The notes: generated by a model from the letters alone, not told the origin. A stretch of 64,000 bases of DNA from Bacillus massilinigeriensis (GCF_900117315.1 NZ_LT630337.1:2861601-2925600), one strand, 5' to 3'; counted from the first letter of the stretch, positions 17,275 through 27,369 are shown. Program-made: numbers and translations.

Positions 17275-17655
17275 TTGAAATATCGAACTTCTACCATTAT
17301 CGTAACAACTCTTATTACCCTTGCCGCTATTGGGATTATTGGTAACCTAATTGAGGATCCATTACAAGTTCTAATAAATATTGTCGCTTTTTTAATCATT
17401 GGGTTCGTTGTTTATTTGATAGTTCGTCGCCTACTAATGAATAGAGCTGTTCCCAAAAATAGAGAGCAACAAGCGTTTCGTAAGGCTGCAAAAAAATCAC
17501 AGAAAAGATTTAACCGCAAGGAACCTAGTAAAAAAATGTATACAAATAGCTCATTATCTACTAAAAAACCTAAAAAGGTGAAAAGTAAATCAGCTTCTCA
17601 TTTAACTGTTATTGAAGGAAAAAAAGGAAAGAAAAAAAACCGGGCTTCATTTTAA
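17275..17655 (+). CDS. yqhP: YqhP (SA1362 family) small membrane protein
   Basis: This 126-residue protein of unknown function corresponds to B. subtilis YqhP. It has two membrane segments (about residues 6-25 and 30-50) followed by a very basic Lys/Arg-rich tail, suggesting a membrane protein with a cytoplasmic nucleic-acid- or lipid-contacting tail. I chose TTG at 17275 because GGGAGGTGG stands six bases upstream; a longer reading from 17218 lacks a ribosome site. The stop codon lies inside the following terminator hairpin. Confidence 0.8.
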   Translation: MKYRTSTIIVTTLITLAAIGIIGNLIEDPLQVLINIVAFLIIGFVVYLIVRRLLMNRAVPKNREQQAFRKAAKKSQKRFNRKEPSKKMYTNSSLSTKKPKKVKSKSASHLTVIEGKKGKKKNRASF

Positions 17656-17668
17656 AGCTCGGTTTTTT
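17638..17668 (+). terminator. Terminator after yqhP
   Basis: AACCGGGCTT pairs with AAGCTCGGTT (one G-U pair), followed by TTTT. The stem overlaps the last codons of yqhP. Confidence 0.8.
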
Positions 17669-17727
17669 GTTAGCCACTATGAACAAATTTCACGTCAACT
17701 CCTATCTCCCATTATTTGATCCCATGA

Positions 17728-18612
17728 TTAATAGCTCCATTTATTAAAAAATATCTTTGCACTTTCCCTCCCTAAATTCATTAATTCCCTCTTATTTTCT
17801 TCTGTTAATCCAAATTCTGTTGCGCGCACTCCTTTGGTTGGAATAAAGATAATATTTCTTTCATGCTTTCTGGAGATATATCTTGCATCATGAGCATCCT
17901 TCATCGTGATAAAAAGAGCTTCAAACAGCTTAATTGCGTTTGATATATCGTTTTGTTGTTTTTCACCAATTATTGGGCTTAGCCTTATTCCGAGAACAGG
18001 TCTCTCTTTTTTTACATTTTCTTTATCAAAAAGCCACATTGGAAAGTTACTTAATACTCCTCCATCCACAATGATACTCGTACCATTAGGTGAAAAAAGC
18101 TTGACCGGCTCAAAGAAATACGGAAGACTGCAGCTCATTCGAATAGCTTTTGCCACAGAAAAAGTATGAGGATTGATTCCTAATTTCTCCAAATCATCAG
18201 GCAAAACAATCAGGCGTCCGTTTGTTAAATCAGAGGCAATGACACGTAAGGCTTTTGGAGGCAAATCTGAAAAATGATGGACACCCTTAGCAGCTAGTTT
18301 TTCTGCTAACCAACTTTCCAATTCATTCCCCTTATATAGACCTAATCTCCAGTATAGATTAATCCACTTTAAGACAGAAAAATGGAGGAGTGGATATCTT
18401 TTATCGAGGAATCTTTTTAAATCCAGCTCATTCATCATTTTATAGATTTCCTGACTTGAATATTTTGCGGCGATGAGAGCAGCAATGATGGCTCCTGCAC
18501 TAGTACCTGCTACACGCTGAAACTGAAATCCTCTTTTTTCTATCTCTTCATAAGCTCCTATTAGTGCAAACCCTTTTATGCCTCCTCCAGAAAAAACACC
18601 GTCTATATTCAT
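17728..18612 (-). CDS. yqhO: Patatin-like phospholipase YqhO
   Basis: YqhO is a patatin-family serine hydrolase likely to act on lipid acyl esters. The oxyanion-hole motif SGGGIKGFALIGA is at residues 8-20, the nucleophile in GTSAGAIIAAL near residue 37, and the catalytic Asp in VDGGVLSNFP near residue 185. At 294 residues it is complete. The ATG at 18612 has AAGGAG seven bases upstream; the longer in-frame reading has none. In B. subtilis mntR lies between yqhO and lipM; here a ribonucleotide reductase gene occupies that space. Confidence 0.92.
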   Translation of the reverse strand: MNIDGVFSGGGIKGFALIGAYEEIEKRGFQFQRVAGTSAGAIIAALIAAKYSSQEIYKMMNELDLKRFLDKRYPLLHFSVLKWINLYWRLGLYKGNELESWLAEKLAAKGVHHFSDLPPKALRVIASDLTNGRLIVLPDDLEKLGINPHTFSVAKAIRMSCSLPYFFEPVKLFSPNGTSIIVDGGVLSNFPMWLFDKENVKKERPVLGIRLSPIIGEKQQNDISNAIKLFEALFITMKDAHDARYISRKHERNIIFIPTKGVRATEFGLTEENKRELMNLGRESAKIFFNKWSY

Positions 18613-18735
18613 ATGAGCACTCCTTAAAAGACATTTGATACATACTAAGCGCAACATATGAAAAATAGTACGATAGACAAGTCATTAATTTTTATGTGTG
18701 TAGTTTTTTTGTATGAATGTATTTCATTTTTGACG

Positions 18736-18765
18736 AAAAAAGAGACAGAAAATGAATTCTGTCCC
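18736..18765 (-). terminator. Terminator after the ribonucleotide reductase gene
   Basis: On the minus strand GGGACAGAA pairs with TTCTGTCTC (one G-U pair) across a six-base loop, followed by TTTTTT. It lies 12 bases past the stop. Confidence 0.85.
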
Positions 18766-18777
18766 TATCAAAGTAAA

Positions 18778-21336
18778 TTATAATCCACATTTTAGTTGAG
18801 CATTACAGTTATCACATGTGTTACATCCGCCGATTTCCTTCACTTTCCCCTTTCGGCATATCGGACAGGTATTTCCTACTTCCGAACCAATGGTTACGTC
18901 TGTGGAACGAAGATCGCTGATCGTATCCACCAATACCACATGTTGTTTTTGCTTCTCTACATGATGAGGATGTTCATCGATTTTGTTTTCTTCTGCTTTA
19001 AGGGTTAGAACCTGGCTATCACGAGAACCATCTACATAGACTGTACCACCTTTAGCACCACCGCGATATAGTCGTTCATACACCTTTTCCACCTGTTCTA
19101 CGCTGTAACCCTTCGGTGCGTTAACTGTTTTACTAATTGAACTGTCAATCCAACGCTGAATCACACATTGAACATCAGCGTGTGCTTCTGGTTCTAATTC
19201 CATAGCCGTAATAAACCAATGTGGAAGATTATTTTCATCTGCCTCTGGATTTTGATCTAGATATTCTTGAACAATGTCTGCTTTTACCTCAATAAACTTC
19301 CCTAAACGGCCACTTCTGAAATAAGAGAAGGAGAAATATGGCTCAAGGCCCGTACTTACACCAACCATTGTTCCAGTGCTACCAGTAGGAGCAACTGTGA
19401 GTAGGTGAGAGTTTCTTATACCATTTTCTAAAATCGATTGCCTAATATCTTCTGGCATTTTCTTCATGTATCCGGTTGAGATAAAGGCTTCACGTAGTCG
19501 ATTCGTTTCTGTTTCTGTTTCACCAGTTAAGAATGGAAAGCTTCCTTTTTCTTTAGCTAATTTGATGGATTCGCGATAGGCTGTTGTAGCGATCGTTTCA
19601 AATACCTTGTCGACTAAACGATTTCCTTCTTCAGAGCCATACTCTGTTTCACAATAAATAAGAAGATCATGCAGTCCCATCACACCGAGGCCAACACGTC
19701 GCTCCCCAAGTGCTTGTCTTTTATTTTCATCTAGGAAGTATGGAGTTGCTTCAATCACGTTATCTTGCATTCTTACTCCTACTTCAACGGTACGTGCTAA
19801 TTTTTCAAAATCAACGGTTTTTGTTTCTTTATTAGCCATTTCGGCAAGGTTAACAGCAGCCAAGTTACAAACGGAATATGGTGCAAGGGGCTGTTCTCCA
19901 CAAGGGTTTGTTGCCACAACGCTTTGACCATAGGCCTTTGCATTTGTCATGTCATTGGCATTGTCAATAAAGAAAATACCTGGTTCAGCCGAATAGGTTG
20001 CACATATATTAATTAAATTCCATAGTTCTTTTGCTTTGATTCTTCGATATACACGAACTTTATGACCCATTTTCTCCCATTCGCGTACATCTCCGTATTT
20101 ATGCCATTCTTCATTGTATATTTTCATTTCCTCAGCATCATAGCCTTCAACATCTGGGAAACGGAGCTCATATTCCTCATCGTTTTCAACGGCATCCATA
20201 AATTCCTTTGTTAAACAGATAGAAATATTCGCACCTGTCAGAAATTCTGGGTTGTGGACGGTATAGTTTCCGCCTTCCTCCAGCTTTTCCTCTGCCTCGG
20301 CTATGATGGCCTCTGTAAAACCACCGTAACCTGGAATCTGTTTAAAATTGGTTATTCCTTTATACATTGTGATTTCTTGTTCAGTAAGTGGTGTGAATTT
20401 CAACTTTTCTTTTGCATATTTTCTTATCGTGTAATCGGTTGTATTATCTAACAAAAATCGTAAAATTCTTGGATTTTGCATTTTTGAAATGATGAATTCA
20501 ACTATATCAGGATGCCAATCGGCAAGCATAATCATTTGTGCTCCACGTCTTGAGCCACCTTGTTCTACTAAATGTGTCAGCTTAGCGATATCATCCAGCC
20601 AGGAAACAGATCCTGATGATTTTCCATTTACACCTTTTGCAAGGGTATTACGTGGTCGTAATGTAGAACCATTCGTTCCCACTCCGCCTCCACGGCTCAT
20701 TATTTCCATGACTTGCTTACGATGCTCAGAGATTCCTTCACGTGAATCCTGAACAAAAGGCATGACATAGCAGTTAAAGTAAGTAACATCTGTATTGGCA
20801 CCTGCTCCATAAAGTACACGTCCGGCAGGAATAAAATTTAAGTTTACTAATTCTTCATAGAACTTTTCAAACCATTCATTTCTCTTTTCTTCTGTCTTTT
20901 CCACAGATGCGAGTCCTGTCGCGTTTCGCTTAGCTATTTGTTCGTAATATATTTCCAAAGGTTTTTCAATTACATCAAGAGAGCGTTTAATAATCCCAGA
21001 CTTCACTTCTTCTGGGTGTTCTAGAGATCCTCGATACTCTTCCTCAACCAGAACATTTGCGATTTTTTTCTCCCAATCGATGCTTAGGATGTATCCTAAA
21101 CCTCTAGCAGGGAATTTTGGATCCTCTTTAATTGTCAGAACTACGAAGTCCCCTTCTGATAAAGTGATTTTTTCCGTATCCTTAAAGGTATAACGGTCAA
21201 GCATAACTAATCTAGAAACTCCTTTGTGAGTTAAGGTCATATCAGGTGTAATTGGGTGAACTTGGGGAAATAAGCGGATATCCTCATTCAAACGCTCTAC
21301 ATCGATATTCATTTTTCGTCCTAACGCAACAGACAT
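18778..21336 (-). CDS. nrdJ: Class II (adenosylcobalamin-dependent) ribonucleotide reductase
   Basis: This cytoplasmic enzyme reduces ribonucleotides to deoxyribonucleotides with a radical generated from coenzyme B12, so it works with or without oxygen. The 852-residue protein has IPAGRVLYGAG and SRGGGVGTNGSTLRPR in the N-terminal half, the active-site motif NPCGEQPLAPYSVCNLAAVN near residue 500, LTVAPTGSTG near residue 655, and a C-terminal CPICRKGK / CNTCDNCNAQLKCG cysteine cluster that probably includes the reducing pair and a zinc site. AAAAGGAG precedes the ATG. Tandem NrdR-like boxes lie upstream, and no cobalamin riboswitch is seen. It replaces mntR in the otherwise conserved gene order. 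Confidence 0.94.
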   Translation of the reverse strand: MSVALGRKMNIDVERLNEDIRLFPQVHPITPDMTLTHKGVSRLVMLDRYTFKDTEKITLSEGDFVVLTIKEDPKFPARGLGYILSIDWEKKIANVLVEEEYRGSLEHPEEVKSGIIKRSLDVIEKPLEIYYEQIAKRNATGLASVEKTEEKRNEWFEKFYEELVNLNFIPAGRVLYGAGANTDVTYFNCYVMPFVQDSREGISEHRKQVMEIMSRGGGVGTNGSTLRPRNTLAKGVNGKSSGSVSWLDDIAKLTHLVEQGGSRRGAQMIMLADWHPDIVEFIISKMQNPRILRFLLDNTTDYTIRKYAKEKLKFTPLTEQEITMYKGITNFKQIPGYGGFTEAIIAEAEEKLEEGGNYTVHNPEFLTGANISICLTKEFMDAVENDEEYELRFPDVEGYDAEEMKIYNEEWHKYGDVREWEKMGHKVRVYRRIKAKELWNLINICATYSAEPGIFFIDNANDMTNAKAYGQSVVATNPCGEQPLAPYSVCNLAAVNLAEMANKETKTVDFEKLARTVEVGVRMQDNVIEATPYFLDENKRQALGERRVGLGVMGLHDLLIYCETEYGSEEGNRLVDKVFETIATTAYRESIKLAKEKGSFPFLTGETETETNRLREAFISTGYMKKMPEDIRQSILENGIRNSHLLTVAPTGSTGTMVGVSTGLEPYFSFSYFRSGRLGKFIEVKADIVQEYLDQNPEADENNLPHWFITAMELEPEAHADVQCVIQRWIDSSISKTVNAPKGYSVEQVEKVYERLYRGGAKGGTVYVDGSRDSQVLTLKAEENKIDEHPHHVEKQKQHVVLVDTISDLRSTDVTIGSEVGNTCPICRKGKVKEIGGCNTCDNCNAQLKCGL

Positions 21337-21736
21337 TTGGTTACACTCCTTTTAATTCAAAACTAGTAACATTTGTGCAAAAACTATTAATTCTCTAGTT
21401 GTCAAAATGATATAACCTAAAGTTACCATACCAAATATCCGAAATCAATATATAGTATTGTAAATATTACTTAAACCACTACATATTGTGTTTGATTCAA
21501 AAAAATTTTATTTTGTCAAACTTCATTTTTCCTAAAAAGGATAGAATAATAGAGTTTTTTGTGGTTTTTCGCCAAAAAACAATAAAATTTAACAAATTTC
21601 GAAGCTTGCAATTTCCCATCCCTAGGAAAAAAGTCTATAAGATAAAAATTTTTAAAAAGAAGCTCTTTTAAACTAGCTCATGTTGATTTCCGTTCCATGA
21701 GCTTTAACCAAAAAATAAAAAGCAGCAATTGCCGCT
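21337..21736. other. Gap between nrdJ and lipM
   Basis: This 400-base A/T-rich gap holds the nrdJ leader, the NrdR-like boxes and the lipM terminator. Between them an 8-base inverted repeat (AGCTCATG and its complement, 21675-21703) stands alone without a T run. No open reading frame with a ribosome site is seen. Confidence 0.6.
21443..21491 (-). promoter_or_regulatory. Tandem NrdR-like boxes upstream of nrdJ
   Basis: Two 16-base elements resemble the NrdR box ACACTATATATTGTGT and its palindromic partner: 21443-21458 (13 of 16) and 21476-21491 (14 of 16, ACTACATATTGTGT core). Their centres are 33 bases apart, about three helical turns, the usual NrdR pair spacing. They lie 107-155 bases before the nrdJ start. 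NrdR represses ribonucleotide reductase genes in response to nucleotide state; nrdR itself is not in the window. Confidence 0.75.
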
Positions 21737-21738
21737 TT
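21709..21738 (-). terminator. Terminator after lipM
   Basis: On the minus strand AAGCGGC pairs with GCTGCTT around AATT and is followed by TTTATTTTTT. It overlaps the lipM stop codon. Confidence 0.75.
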
Positions 21739-22573
21739 ATCTTTTAAAGTTCCAATCTTCATTTTCATATTTTTCTTTTGCTAATTTATGGACGTATATG
21801 TTTTGTTCCTTCGTTAAGACATACGGCTCCAGCTCCAGATTTAGCCCCTCTTCAAATCCTTTTTTGAAAGCAATTTTCGCCTCTCCTATTTCAATTCTTC
21901 TTGAACTTAAATCATTAATAGCAATGGCCTTATCTTTAAATCCCTTTTGCATTCTCTCTCTTACTTGCTCATTTGGATAGTTAAATAAACTAAAAAGCTT
22001 TTCCTCATCCAAATCTAATAAAATTGATCCATGCTGGAGAATAACACCCTTTTGTCTTGTTTGTGCACTCCCTGCCACCTTTCTTCCCTCCACAACTAAC
22101 TCATACCAGCTTGGGGCGTCAAAGCAAACAGCAGATTTGGGACTCTTTAAAGCATCCTTTTCCTGATCTGTTTTTGGAACAGCAAAATAAGCATCCAAGC
22201 CTAAATTTTGAAATCCTCTTAAAATCCCTTCCGATATAACCTTGTAGGCCTCTGTGACGGTTTTAGGCATGTTCGGATGCTCTTCCGTTACAATGACACT
22301 GTACGTGAGCTCATGATCATGAAGAACCCCTCTGCCCCCGGTTGGTCGCCGGACAAAACCGAGATTATTTTGTTTTACAGCTTCTAAATTTATTTCTTTT
22401 TCAACCTTTTGAAAATATCCAATAGATAAAGTTGGAGGATCCCAACCGTAAAATCGAATAATGGGAGGTATTTCACCATGACTATGCCAGTCTAGAAGCG
22501 CTTCATCGAGAGCCATATTGTAAAAGGGAGAGCAGTTACCCGAATCGATAAACAACCATTTTTCTTTTTCCAA
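21737..22573 (-). CDS. lipM: Octanoyl-[GcvH]:protein octanoyltransferase LipM
   Basis: LipM moves octanoyl groups from acyl carrier protein to GcvH, the first step of lipoate assembly in Bacillus. The protein carries [16 protein letters not shown], the [18 protein letters not shown] substrate loop, the catalytic Cys in [12 protein letters not shown] near residue 150, and [20 protein letters not shown] with the conserved Lys. I chose TTG at 22573, preceded by AGAGAGG, which gives 278 residues as in B. subtilis; a longer reading adds an unrelated head. Glycine cleavage genes lie nearby, matching its GcvH target. Confidence 0.95.
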   Translation of the reverse strand: MEKEKWLFIDSGNCSPFYNMALDEALLDWHSHGEIPPIIRFYGWDPPTLSIGYFQKVEKEINLEAVKQNNLGFVRRPTGGRGVLHDHELTYSVIVTEEHPNMPKTVTEAYKVISEGILRGFQNLGLDAYFAVPKTDQEKDALKSPKSAVCFDAPSWYELVVEGRKVAGSAQTRQKGVILQHGSILLDLDEEKLFSLFNYPNEQVRERMQKGFKDKAIAINDLSSRRIEIGEAKIAFKKGFEEGLNLELEPYVLTKEQNIYVHKLAKEKYENEDWNFKR

Positions 22574-22679
22574 AATAAAAACCTCTCTAATAAATTGATA
22601 AATTAGTGCTCTATAGTCTATCAAAATTCATAAAAAAAACAAAGTAAGAAGAACTTGGTATATATTTTTTTTATTTCCT

Positions 22680-22708
22680 TTGCTCATATGAAAAAAGGCT
22701 TATATAAT
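22680..22708 (+). promoter_or_regulatory. Sigma-A promoter of yqhL
   Basis: TTGCTC (22680-22685), a 17-base spacer and a perfect TATAAT (22703-22708) lie 35 bases before the yqhL start. Confidence 0.75.
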
Positions 22709-22742
22709 AGAAAAGTGTAGTTTGTTTGAAAGGAGATCTATC

Positions 22743-23126
22743 ATGGGAACACTTAAAATCCTTCTAATCGTAGTTATTGCAATTATTGCCTACTTAACTG
22801 CGAACTGGTTGTCTCAAAAGAAAATGGTTAAAAAACTTACAGAGGAACAATTTAAAGAAGGCTACCGAAAGGCACAATTGATTGACGTCCGTGAACCTAA
22901 TGAATTCGATGCAGGTCATATTTTAGGGGCTAGAAACATTCCTTTATCCCAGATGAAAATGCGACTAAAGGAAATACGTCCTGATCTGCCTGTTTATTTA
23001 TATTGTCAAAACGGAGTTAGAAGTGGTCGTGCAGCTCAGTTTCTTTATCGTAGAGGTTATAAAAACCTTTCTCACCTTAAAGGTGGATTTAAAGGCTGGA
23101 CTGGAAAGGTTAAATCCAAAAAATAA
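22743..23126 (+). CDS. yqhL: Membrane-anchored rhodanese YqhL
   Basis: YqhL is a single-domain rhodanese, a sulfur-transfer protein, anchored by an N-terminal membrane segment (about residues 4-22). The rhodanese domain covers residues 35-125, with LIDVREPNEFDAGHILGARN and the active-site Cys in YLYCQNGVRSGRAA. I chose the ATG at 22743 with AAAGGAG upstream, giving 127 residues. A sulfur-delivery role is inferred from the fold only. It stands between lipM and gcvPB as in B. subtilis. Confidence 0.93.
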   Translation: MGTLKILLIVVIAIIAYLTANWLSQKKMVKKLTEEQFKEGYRKAQLIDVREPNEFDAGHILGARNIPLSQMKMRLKEIRPDLPVYLYCQNGVRSGRAAQFLYRRGYKNLSHLKGGFKGWTGKVKSKK

Positions 23127-23135
23127 TCTGCTCAT

Positions 23136-23168
23136 AAAAAGGCCTTGCAAGTTGCAAGGCCTTTTTTT
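23136..23168 (+). terminator. Bidirectional terminator between yqhL and gcvPB
   Basis: A 15-base perfect stem (AAAAAGGCCTTGCAA and complement) with a one-base centre and T runs on both strands ends the convergent yqhL and gcv transcripts. Confidence 0.92.
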
Positions 23169-23172
23169 GCTA

Positions 23173-24630
23173 TTATTTTTGATAACGTAAAACTGGTTTT
23201 CTTGCTGCTGTTGTTTCATCCAATCTTCCAATAACAGTTGTATGAGGGGCTTCTTGAACAATTTCCGGATTTTCTTCTACTTCCTTCGCAATTTGAATCA
23301 TCGCCTCAATAAAAGCATCGAGCGTCTCTTTTGACTCTGTCTCAGTTGGCTCAATCATCATACATTCTTCGACATTGAGCGGGAAGTAAATAGTAGGTGG
23401 ATGATAACCAAAATCTAAAAGTCGTTTTGCAATATCAAGTGTTCGAACACCCAATTTTTTTTGTCGTTTTCCACTTAATACAAATTCATGCTTGCAATGC
23501 TTATCAAATGGTAGGTCATAATAATCTGCCAATCTTCTCATCATGTAATTTGCATTTAAGACTGCATTTTCAGTAACAGCCTTTAAACCGTCTGGACCCA
23601 TGGAACGAATATAGGTGTATGCCCTCACATTGATTCCAAAGTTTCCATAATAAGGCTTAACTCGTCCAATGGATTGTGGTCGATCATAATCAAGAGCAAA
23701 TCCCTCACCCTTTTTCACAATAACGGGCTTTGGAAGGAAAGGAATCATTTCCATTTTCACCCCAACCGGTCCTGACCCTGGACCGCCGCCACCATGTGGA
23801 CCAGTAAATGTTTTATGAAGGTTTAAATGAACCACGTCAAATCCCATGTCTCCTGGTCTTGCCTTAGACAATACAGCATTTAGGTTAGCTCCATCATAAT
23901 ATAGCTTTCCACCTGCAGCATGCACGATTTCTGCGACTTCTAAAATATTTTCTTCAAATAGTCCCAAGGTATTTGGATTTGTAAGCATTAATGCGGCAGT
24001 ATCTTCTCCAACAACCTTTTGTAAATCTTCTAAATCTACTAGCCCATCCTCATTTGATTTAACCGTTACCGTCTCAAAGCCAGCAACAGTTGCCGATGCA
24101 GGATTGGTTCCATGCGCTGAGTCTGGAACAATTACCTTGGTTCGTTTCATATCACCGTTTGCTTCATGAAATGCACGGATAAGCATTAGCCCCGTCCATT
24201 CACCATGCGCTCCTGCGGCTGGTTGTAGGGTAACTTCATCCATACCGGTAATTTCTATAAGATGCTCCTTTAGGTCGTACAATAATTCAAGAGCCCCTTG
24301 TACAGAAGATTCATCCTGCAGTGGATGAAGATGAGCAAAACCATTCAGTCGCGCCATATTTTCATTAATCTTTGGATTATATTTCATGGTACATGATCCA
24401 AGAGGATAGAAACCTGAATCAACACCATGGTTCCGTCTTGATAAAGCGGTGTAATGGCGCATGATATCAAGCTCAGATACTTCTGGTAATTCTGCTTCTT
24501 CACTCCGTCTGTACTCACTTGGTAACAGCTCATCAAGACCTACTTCTGGAACATCCATTTCTGGAAGACTAAAGCCAATTCGACCTGGTTTACTAAGTTC
24601 AAAAATAAGTGGCTGATCTTTTTTATGCAT
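23173..24630 (-). CDS. gcvPB: Glycine dehydrogenase (decarboxylating) subunit 2
   Basis: GcvPB and GcvPA form the P-protein of the glycine cleavage system, a PLP enzyme that decarboxylates glycine and passes the aminomethyl group to lipoylated GcvH. The 485-residue subunit contains the PLP-binding Lys in [20 protein letters not shown] near residue 273, the [15 protein letters not shown] block, and [13 protein letters not shown] near residue 78. The start overlaps the end of gcvPA by eight bases. It is the last gene of gcvT-gcvPA-gcvPB. Confidence 0.97.
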   Translation of the reverse strand: MHKKDQPLIFELSKPGRIGFSLPEMDVPEVGLDELLPSEYRRSEEAELPEVSELDIMRHYTALSRRNHGVDSGFYPLGSCTMKYNPKINENMARLNGFAHLHPLQDESSVQGALELLYDLKEHLIEITGMDEVTLQPAAGAHGEWTGLMLIRAFHEANGDMKRTKVIVPDSAHGTNPASATVAGFETVTVKSNEDGLVDLEDLQKVVGEDTAALMLTNPNTLGLFEENILEVAEIVHAAGGKLYYDGANLNAVLSKARPGDMGFDVVHLNLHKTFTGPHGGGGPGSGPVGVKMEMIPFLPKPVIVKKGEGFALDYDRPQSIGRVKPYYGNFGINVRAYTYIRSMGPDGLKAVTENAVLNANYMMRRLADYYDLPFDKHCKHEFVLSGKRQKKLGVRTLDIAKRLLDFGYHPPTIYFPLNVEECMMIEPTETESKETLDAFIEAMIQIAKEVEENPEIVQEAPHTTVIGRLDETTAARKPVLRYQK

Positions 24631-25969
24631 GGATATCCCCCATTTCTTTCACAAAAGTATCAATCTCTTCTCTTGTTCTTAATTCTGTTACACAAATGAG
24701 CATATGATTGGACAAATTCTCATCATCCTGTCCAAGATCGTACCCGCCAATAATTCCTTTATCTAATAAAACTTTATTAACTTCCTTAACTGGACGGCTT
24801 AACTTTACAACAAATTCATTGAAGCACGGTCCTTCAAAGGCCATTTCAAATCCTGCATTCTTAAATGCTTTCCTTGCGTAATTCGCTTTTTGAATATTGC
24901 TAGTGGCCATAGCCTTTACACCTTGTTTTCCAAGAGCAGTCATCGCAACGGAAGCAGCTAGTGCATTTAAGGCTTGATTCGAACAAATATTTGATGTCGC
25001 TTTATCACGACGTATATGCTGTTCACGTGCTTGAAGTGTTAAAACAAAACCGCGCTGTCCTTCCTCATCTGTCGTTTGGCCAACCAGTCGCCCTGGAACC
25101 TTTCTCATGAGCTTCTGGGTAACGGCAAAATATCCACAATGTGGTCCACCGAAGGCAGTTGGGATTCCGAATGGTTGAGCATCACCAACAACAATGTCTG
25201 CACCAAGCTTTCCAGGAGGCGTTAATACACCTAAAGATAGTGGATTGCTTGAAACAACAAACAACGCTTTGTGGGCATGAATGATTTCTTCTAGGTCCTT
25301 CAATGGTTCAATTCTTCCATAGAAATTTGGATATTGCACCATGACTGCTGCTATTTCATCGTTTATTAATTCCTTTAATGCCTCAACATCGGTTACACCA
25401 TTTACATGTGGAATTTCTTGAATCTCAATTCTTTGTCCCTTTGCATAGGTTTTTACCACATCTTTTGCTTCCGGATGGACTAAGCTTGAAATAAGTATTT
25501 TTTTCCGTTTCGTTTGACCTGTGCTGAGCATCCCTGCTTCTGCTAAAGCCGTTCCTCCATCGTACATGGAAGAGTTTGCAACATCCATTCCTGTTAACTC
25601 ACAAATCATGGTTTGAAATTCAAAAATGGCTTGGAGCTCCCCTTGTGAAATTTCCGGCTGATATGGAGTATAGGCTGTATAAAACTCTGAACGAGATAGA
25701 ACATGGTCGACAATGACAGGGATATAATGGTCATAAACTCCAGCCCCTAAAAAGGAACTATTTGATATTAAGTCTGCATTTTTCTCAGCAAGCGCAGTTA
25801 ACTCTTTCATAAGAGCCGATTCAGATTTTGCTGGCTTTATTTTATACTCTCCCTTAAATCGAACCTTTTCAGGAATATCACTAAAAAGGTCATTTATTTC
25901 AGAAACACCAATTGTTTTTAGCATTTCTTTCTGATCCGCTTCAGTAACTGGTAAAAAGCGATGTTTCAT
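24623..25969 (-). CDS. gcvPA: Glycine dehydrogenase (decarboxylating) subunit 1
   Basis: GcvPA is the partner subunit of the glycine cleavage P-protein, structurally like GcvPB but without the PLP-bearing Lys. Visible family blocks are [22 protein letters not shown] split across residues 72-95, [19 protein letters not shown], and [19 protein letters not shown] near residue 255. The 448 residues are standard. It follows gcvT by 15 bases and overlaps gcvPB, so all three share the riboswitch-controlled transcript. Confidence 0.97.
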   Translation of the reverse strand: MKHRFLPVTEADQKEMLKTIGVSEINDLFSDIPEKVRFKGEYKIKPAKSESALMKELTALAEKNADLISNSSFLGAGVYDHYIPVIVDHVLSRSEFYTAYTPYQPEISQGELQAIFEFQTMICELTGMDVANSSMYDGGTALAEAGMLSTGQTKRKKILISSLVHPEAKDVVKTYAKGQRIEIQEIPHVNGVTDVEALKELINDEIAAVMVQYPNFYGRIEPLKDLEEIIHAHKALFVVSSNPLSLGVLTPPGKLGADIVVGDAQPFGIPTAFGGPHCGYFAVTQKLMRKVPGRLVGQTTDEEGQRGFVLTLQAREQHIRRDKATSNICSNQALNALAASVAMTALGKQGVKAMATSNIQKANYARKAFKNAGFEMAFEGPCFNEFVVKLSRPVKEVNKVLLDKGIIGGYDLGQDDENLSNHMLICVTELRTREEIDTFVKEMGDIHA

Positions 25970-25984
25970 TAGGTTTTCTCCTCT

Positions 25985-27088
25985 CTATTTCTTTTTTTTA
26001 TAAAAAGGCGTAGCTACTACCTTTGCTTTAAGGCGTTTTCCGCGTATTTCAACACTAATTTCTTGTCCAACTTCTGCATTCGCAAGATTTATTAGTGCTA
26101 GGCCGATATTTTTCTTTAATGTGGGTGATTGAGTCCCTGTGGTTACTTCGCCAATACATTCATTTCCGAAATATACTGGATATCCATGTCTTGGTATACC
26201 TCTGTCGATCATTTCAATTCCAACAAGCTTTCGCTTTAGCCCCGTTTCTTTTTGCTTAATTAGAGCTTCTTTTCCAATGAAGTCCTCCTCTTTATTTAGC
26301 TTTACAGCAAAACCGATTCCTGCTTCAAGGGGTGAAATATCTGCACTTAATTCTTGACCATAAAGGGCTAAGGCCGCTTCAAATCGAAGAGTATCTCTTG
26401 CACCTAAACCACATGGGATTACGCCGTCATCACTACCTACTTCTAAAATCCTTCTCCAGAGAGTAACGGCTGCTTCCTTATCACAATATATTTCAAACCC
26501 ATCTTCACCGGTGTAGCCAGTTCTTGAAATTAATGATTTTATTCCTTCTACATCAACTTCCTGTTGGAATTTAAAAACTCCAATTTTGCTTACATCGATA
26601 TTTTTTACAAGCTTTTGTAAAATTTGTTCTGCTAAAGGTCCTTGTAATGCAAGCTGTGCCATTTTTTCAGAGAGGTTTAAGAGGGTTACATCCTCTTTGA
26701 CATGGGACTCAAGCCATTTATAATCCTTTTCGATATTTGCGGCATTAACGACTAATAGATAATGGTCATTTCCGATTTTGTAAACGAGGAGATCATCCAC
26801 CGTTCCGCCATTTTCATAGCACATGGCCGTATATTGAGCTCCACCGTTCTGTAATTTTGATATATCATTTGTCATCATTTTTTGCAGGTAGATTAGACTA
26901 TCGGGGCCTTTAACTTCAATTTCACCCATGTGGGATACATCGAAAAGTCCAGCTTTAGTTCTTACCGCCATATGTTCTTCTTTAATACTAGAGAATTGTA
27001 CTGGGAGCTCCCATCCCCCAAAATCAATTGTTTTCCCACCGTATTCTTTATAAACAGCAAATACTGGTGTTCTTTTAAGCTCTGCCAT
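25985..27088 (-). CDS. gcvT: Glycine cleavage T-protein (aminomethyltransferase)
   Basis: GcvT releases ammonia from the aminomethyl-lipoyl GcvH and transfers the one-carbon unit to tetrahydrofolate. The 367-residue protein shows [19 protein letters not shown], the folate-site Asp in [22 protein letters not shown] and [21 protein letters not shown] use the ATG at 27088; a TTG six bases earlier is also possible, with GGAAGGGG upstream of both. It heads the operon, about 50 bases after the riboswitch terminator. Confidence 0.96.
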   Translation of the reverse strand: MAELKRTPVFAVYKEYGGKTIDFGGWELPVQFSSIKEEHMAVRTKAGLFDVSHMGEIEVKGPDSLIYLQKMMTNDISKLQNGGAQYTAMCYENGGTVDDLLVYKIGNDHYLLVVNAANIEKDYKWLESHVKEDVTLLNLSEKMAQLALQGPLAEQILQKLVKNIDVSKIGVFKFQQEVDVEGIKSLISRTGYTGEDGFEIYCDKEAAVTLWRRILEVGSDDGVIPCGLGARDTLRFEAALALYGQELSADISPLEAGIGFAVKLNKEEDFIGKEALIKQKETGLKRKLVGIEMIDRGIPRHGYPVYFGNECIGEVTTGTQSPTLKKNIGLALINLANAEVGQEISVEIRGKRLKAKVVATPFYKKKK

Positions 27089-27133
27089 CAGCAAGATTCC
27101 CCTTCCGTTTTTCCTGTTTTTTACCAGAAGACA

Positions 27134-27181
27134 TAAAAAAAGACAGAAAACCCCCTCAAATTTATTGAGAAGATCTCTGTC
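27134..27181 (-). terminator. Riboswitch-controlled terminator before gcvT
   Basis: On the minus strand GACAGA pairs with TCTGTC enclosing CTCAA/TTGAG, followed by seven T. The 5' arm shares bases with the closing helix of the second glycine aptamer, so glycine binding should prevent the terminator, an ON switch. Confidence 0.85.
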
Positions 27182-27338
27182 CTGTCACCTGAAAGTTTAC
27201 CTTACGGCTTTCCCCTTTGGTGGTTTCTTTTATAAGAAACACTCTCCAGAGTTGCGTCAAATAAGTGTTCTTTTGCCTGAGAGATTCACAAATCACTTTG
27301 CTTGCTCCTTCGGCGCTACATAGCGTAGTCTCTCCCCT
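27172..27338 (-). promoter_or_regulatory. Tandem glycine riboswitch
   Basis: The gcvT leader has two glycine aptamers. The first (about 27270-27338) has GGGGAGAGAC, the GCCGAAGGAGCAA core and AATCTCTCAGGCAAAAG. The second (about 27175-27255) has CTCTGGAGAG, CACCAAAGGGGAAAGCC and CTTTCAGGTGACAGGACAGAG. A short linker containing ACACTTATTTGACGCAA joins them. This is the classic tandem form that turns on glycine cleavage genes when glycine is plentiful. Confidence 0.96.
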
Positions 27339-27339
27339 T

Positions 27340-27369
27340 ATTATCATCCGCGTCTATAAAATTTTCCAA
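27340..27369 (-). promoter_or_regulatory. Promoter of the gcv operon
   Basis: TTGGAA (27364-27369), an 18-base spacer and GATAAT (27340-27345) stand directly upstream of the first aptamer on the minus strand. Confidence 0.65.

Noticed and set aside
21337-21442. Cobalamin riboswitch before nrdJ
   Set aside because: The leader is short and lacks the B12-box core (AGYCAGGAGACCKGCC-like), so NrdR-type control is the better reading.
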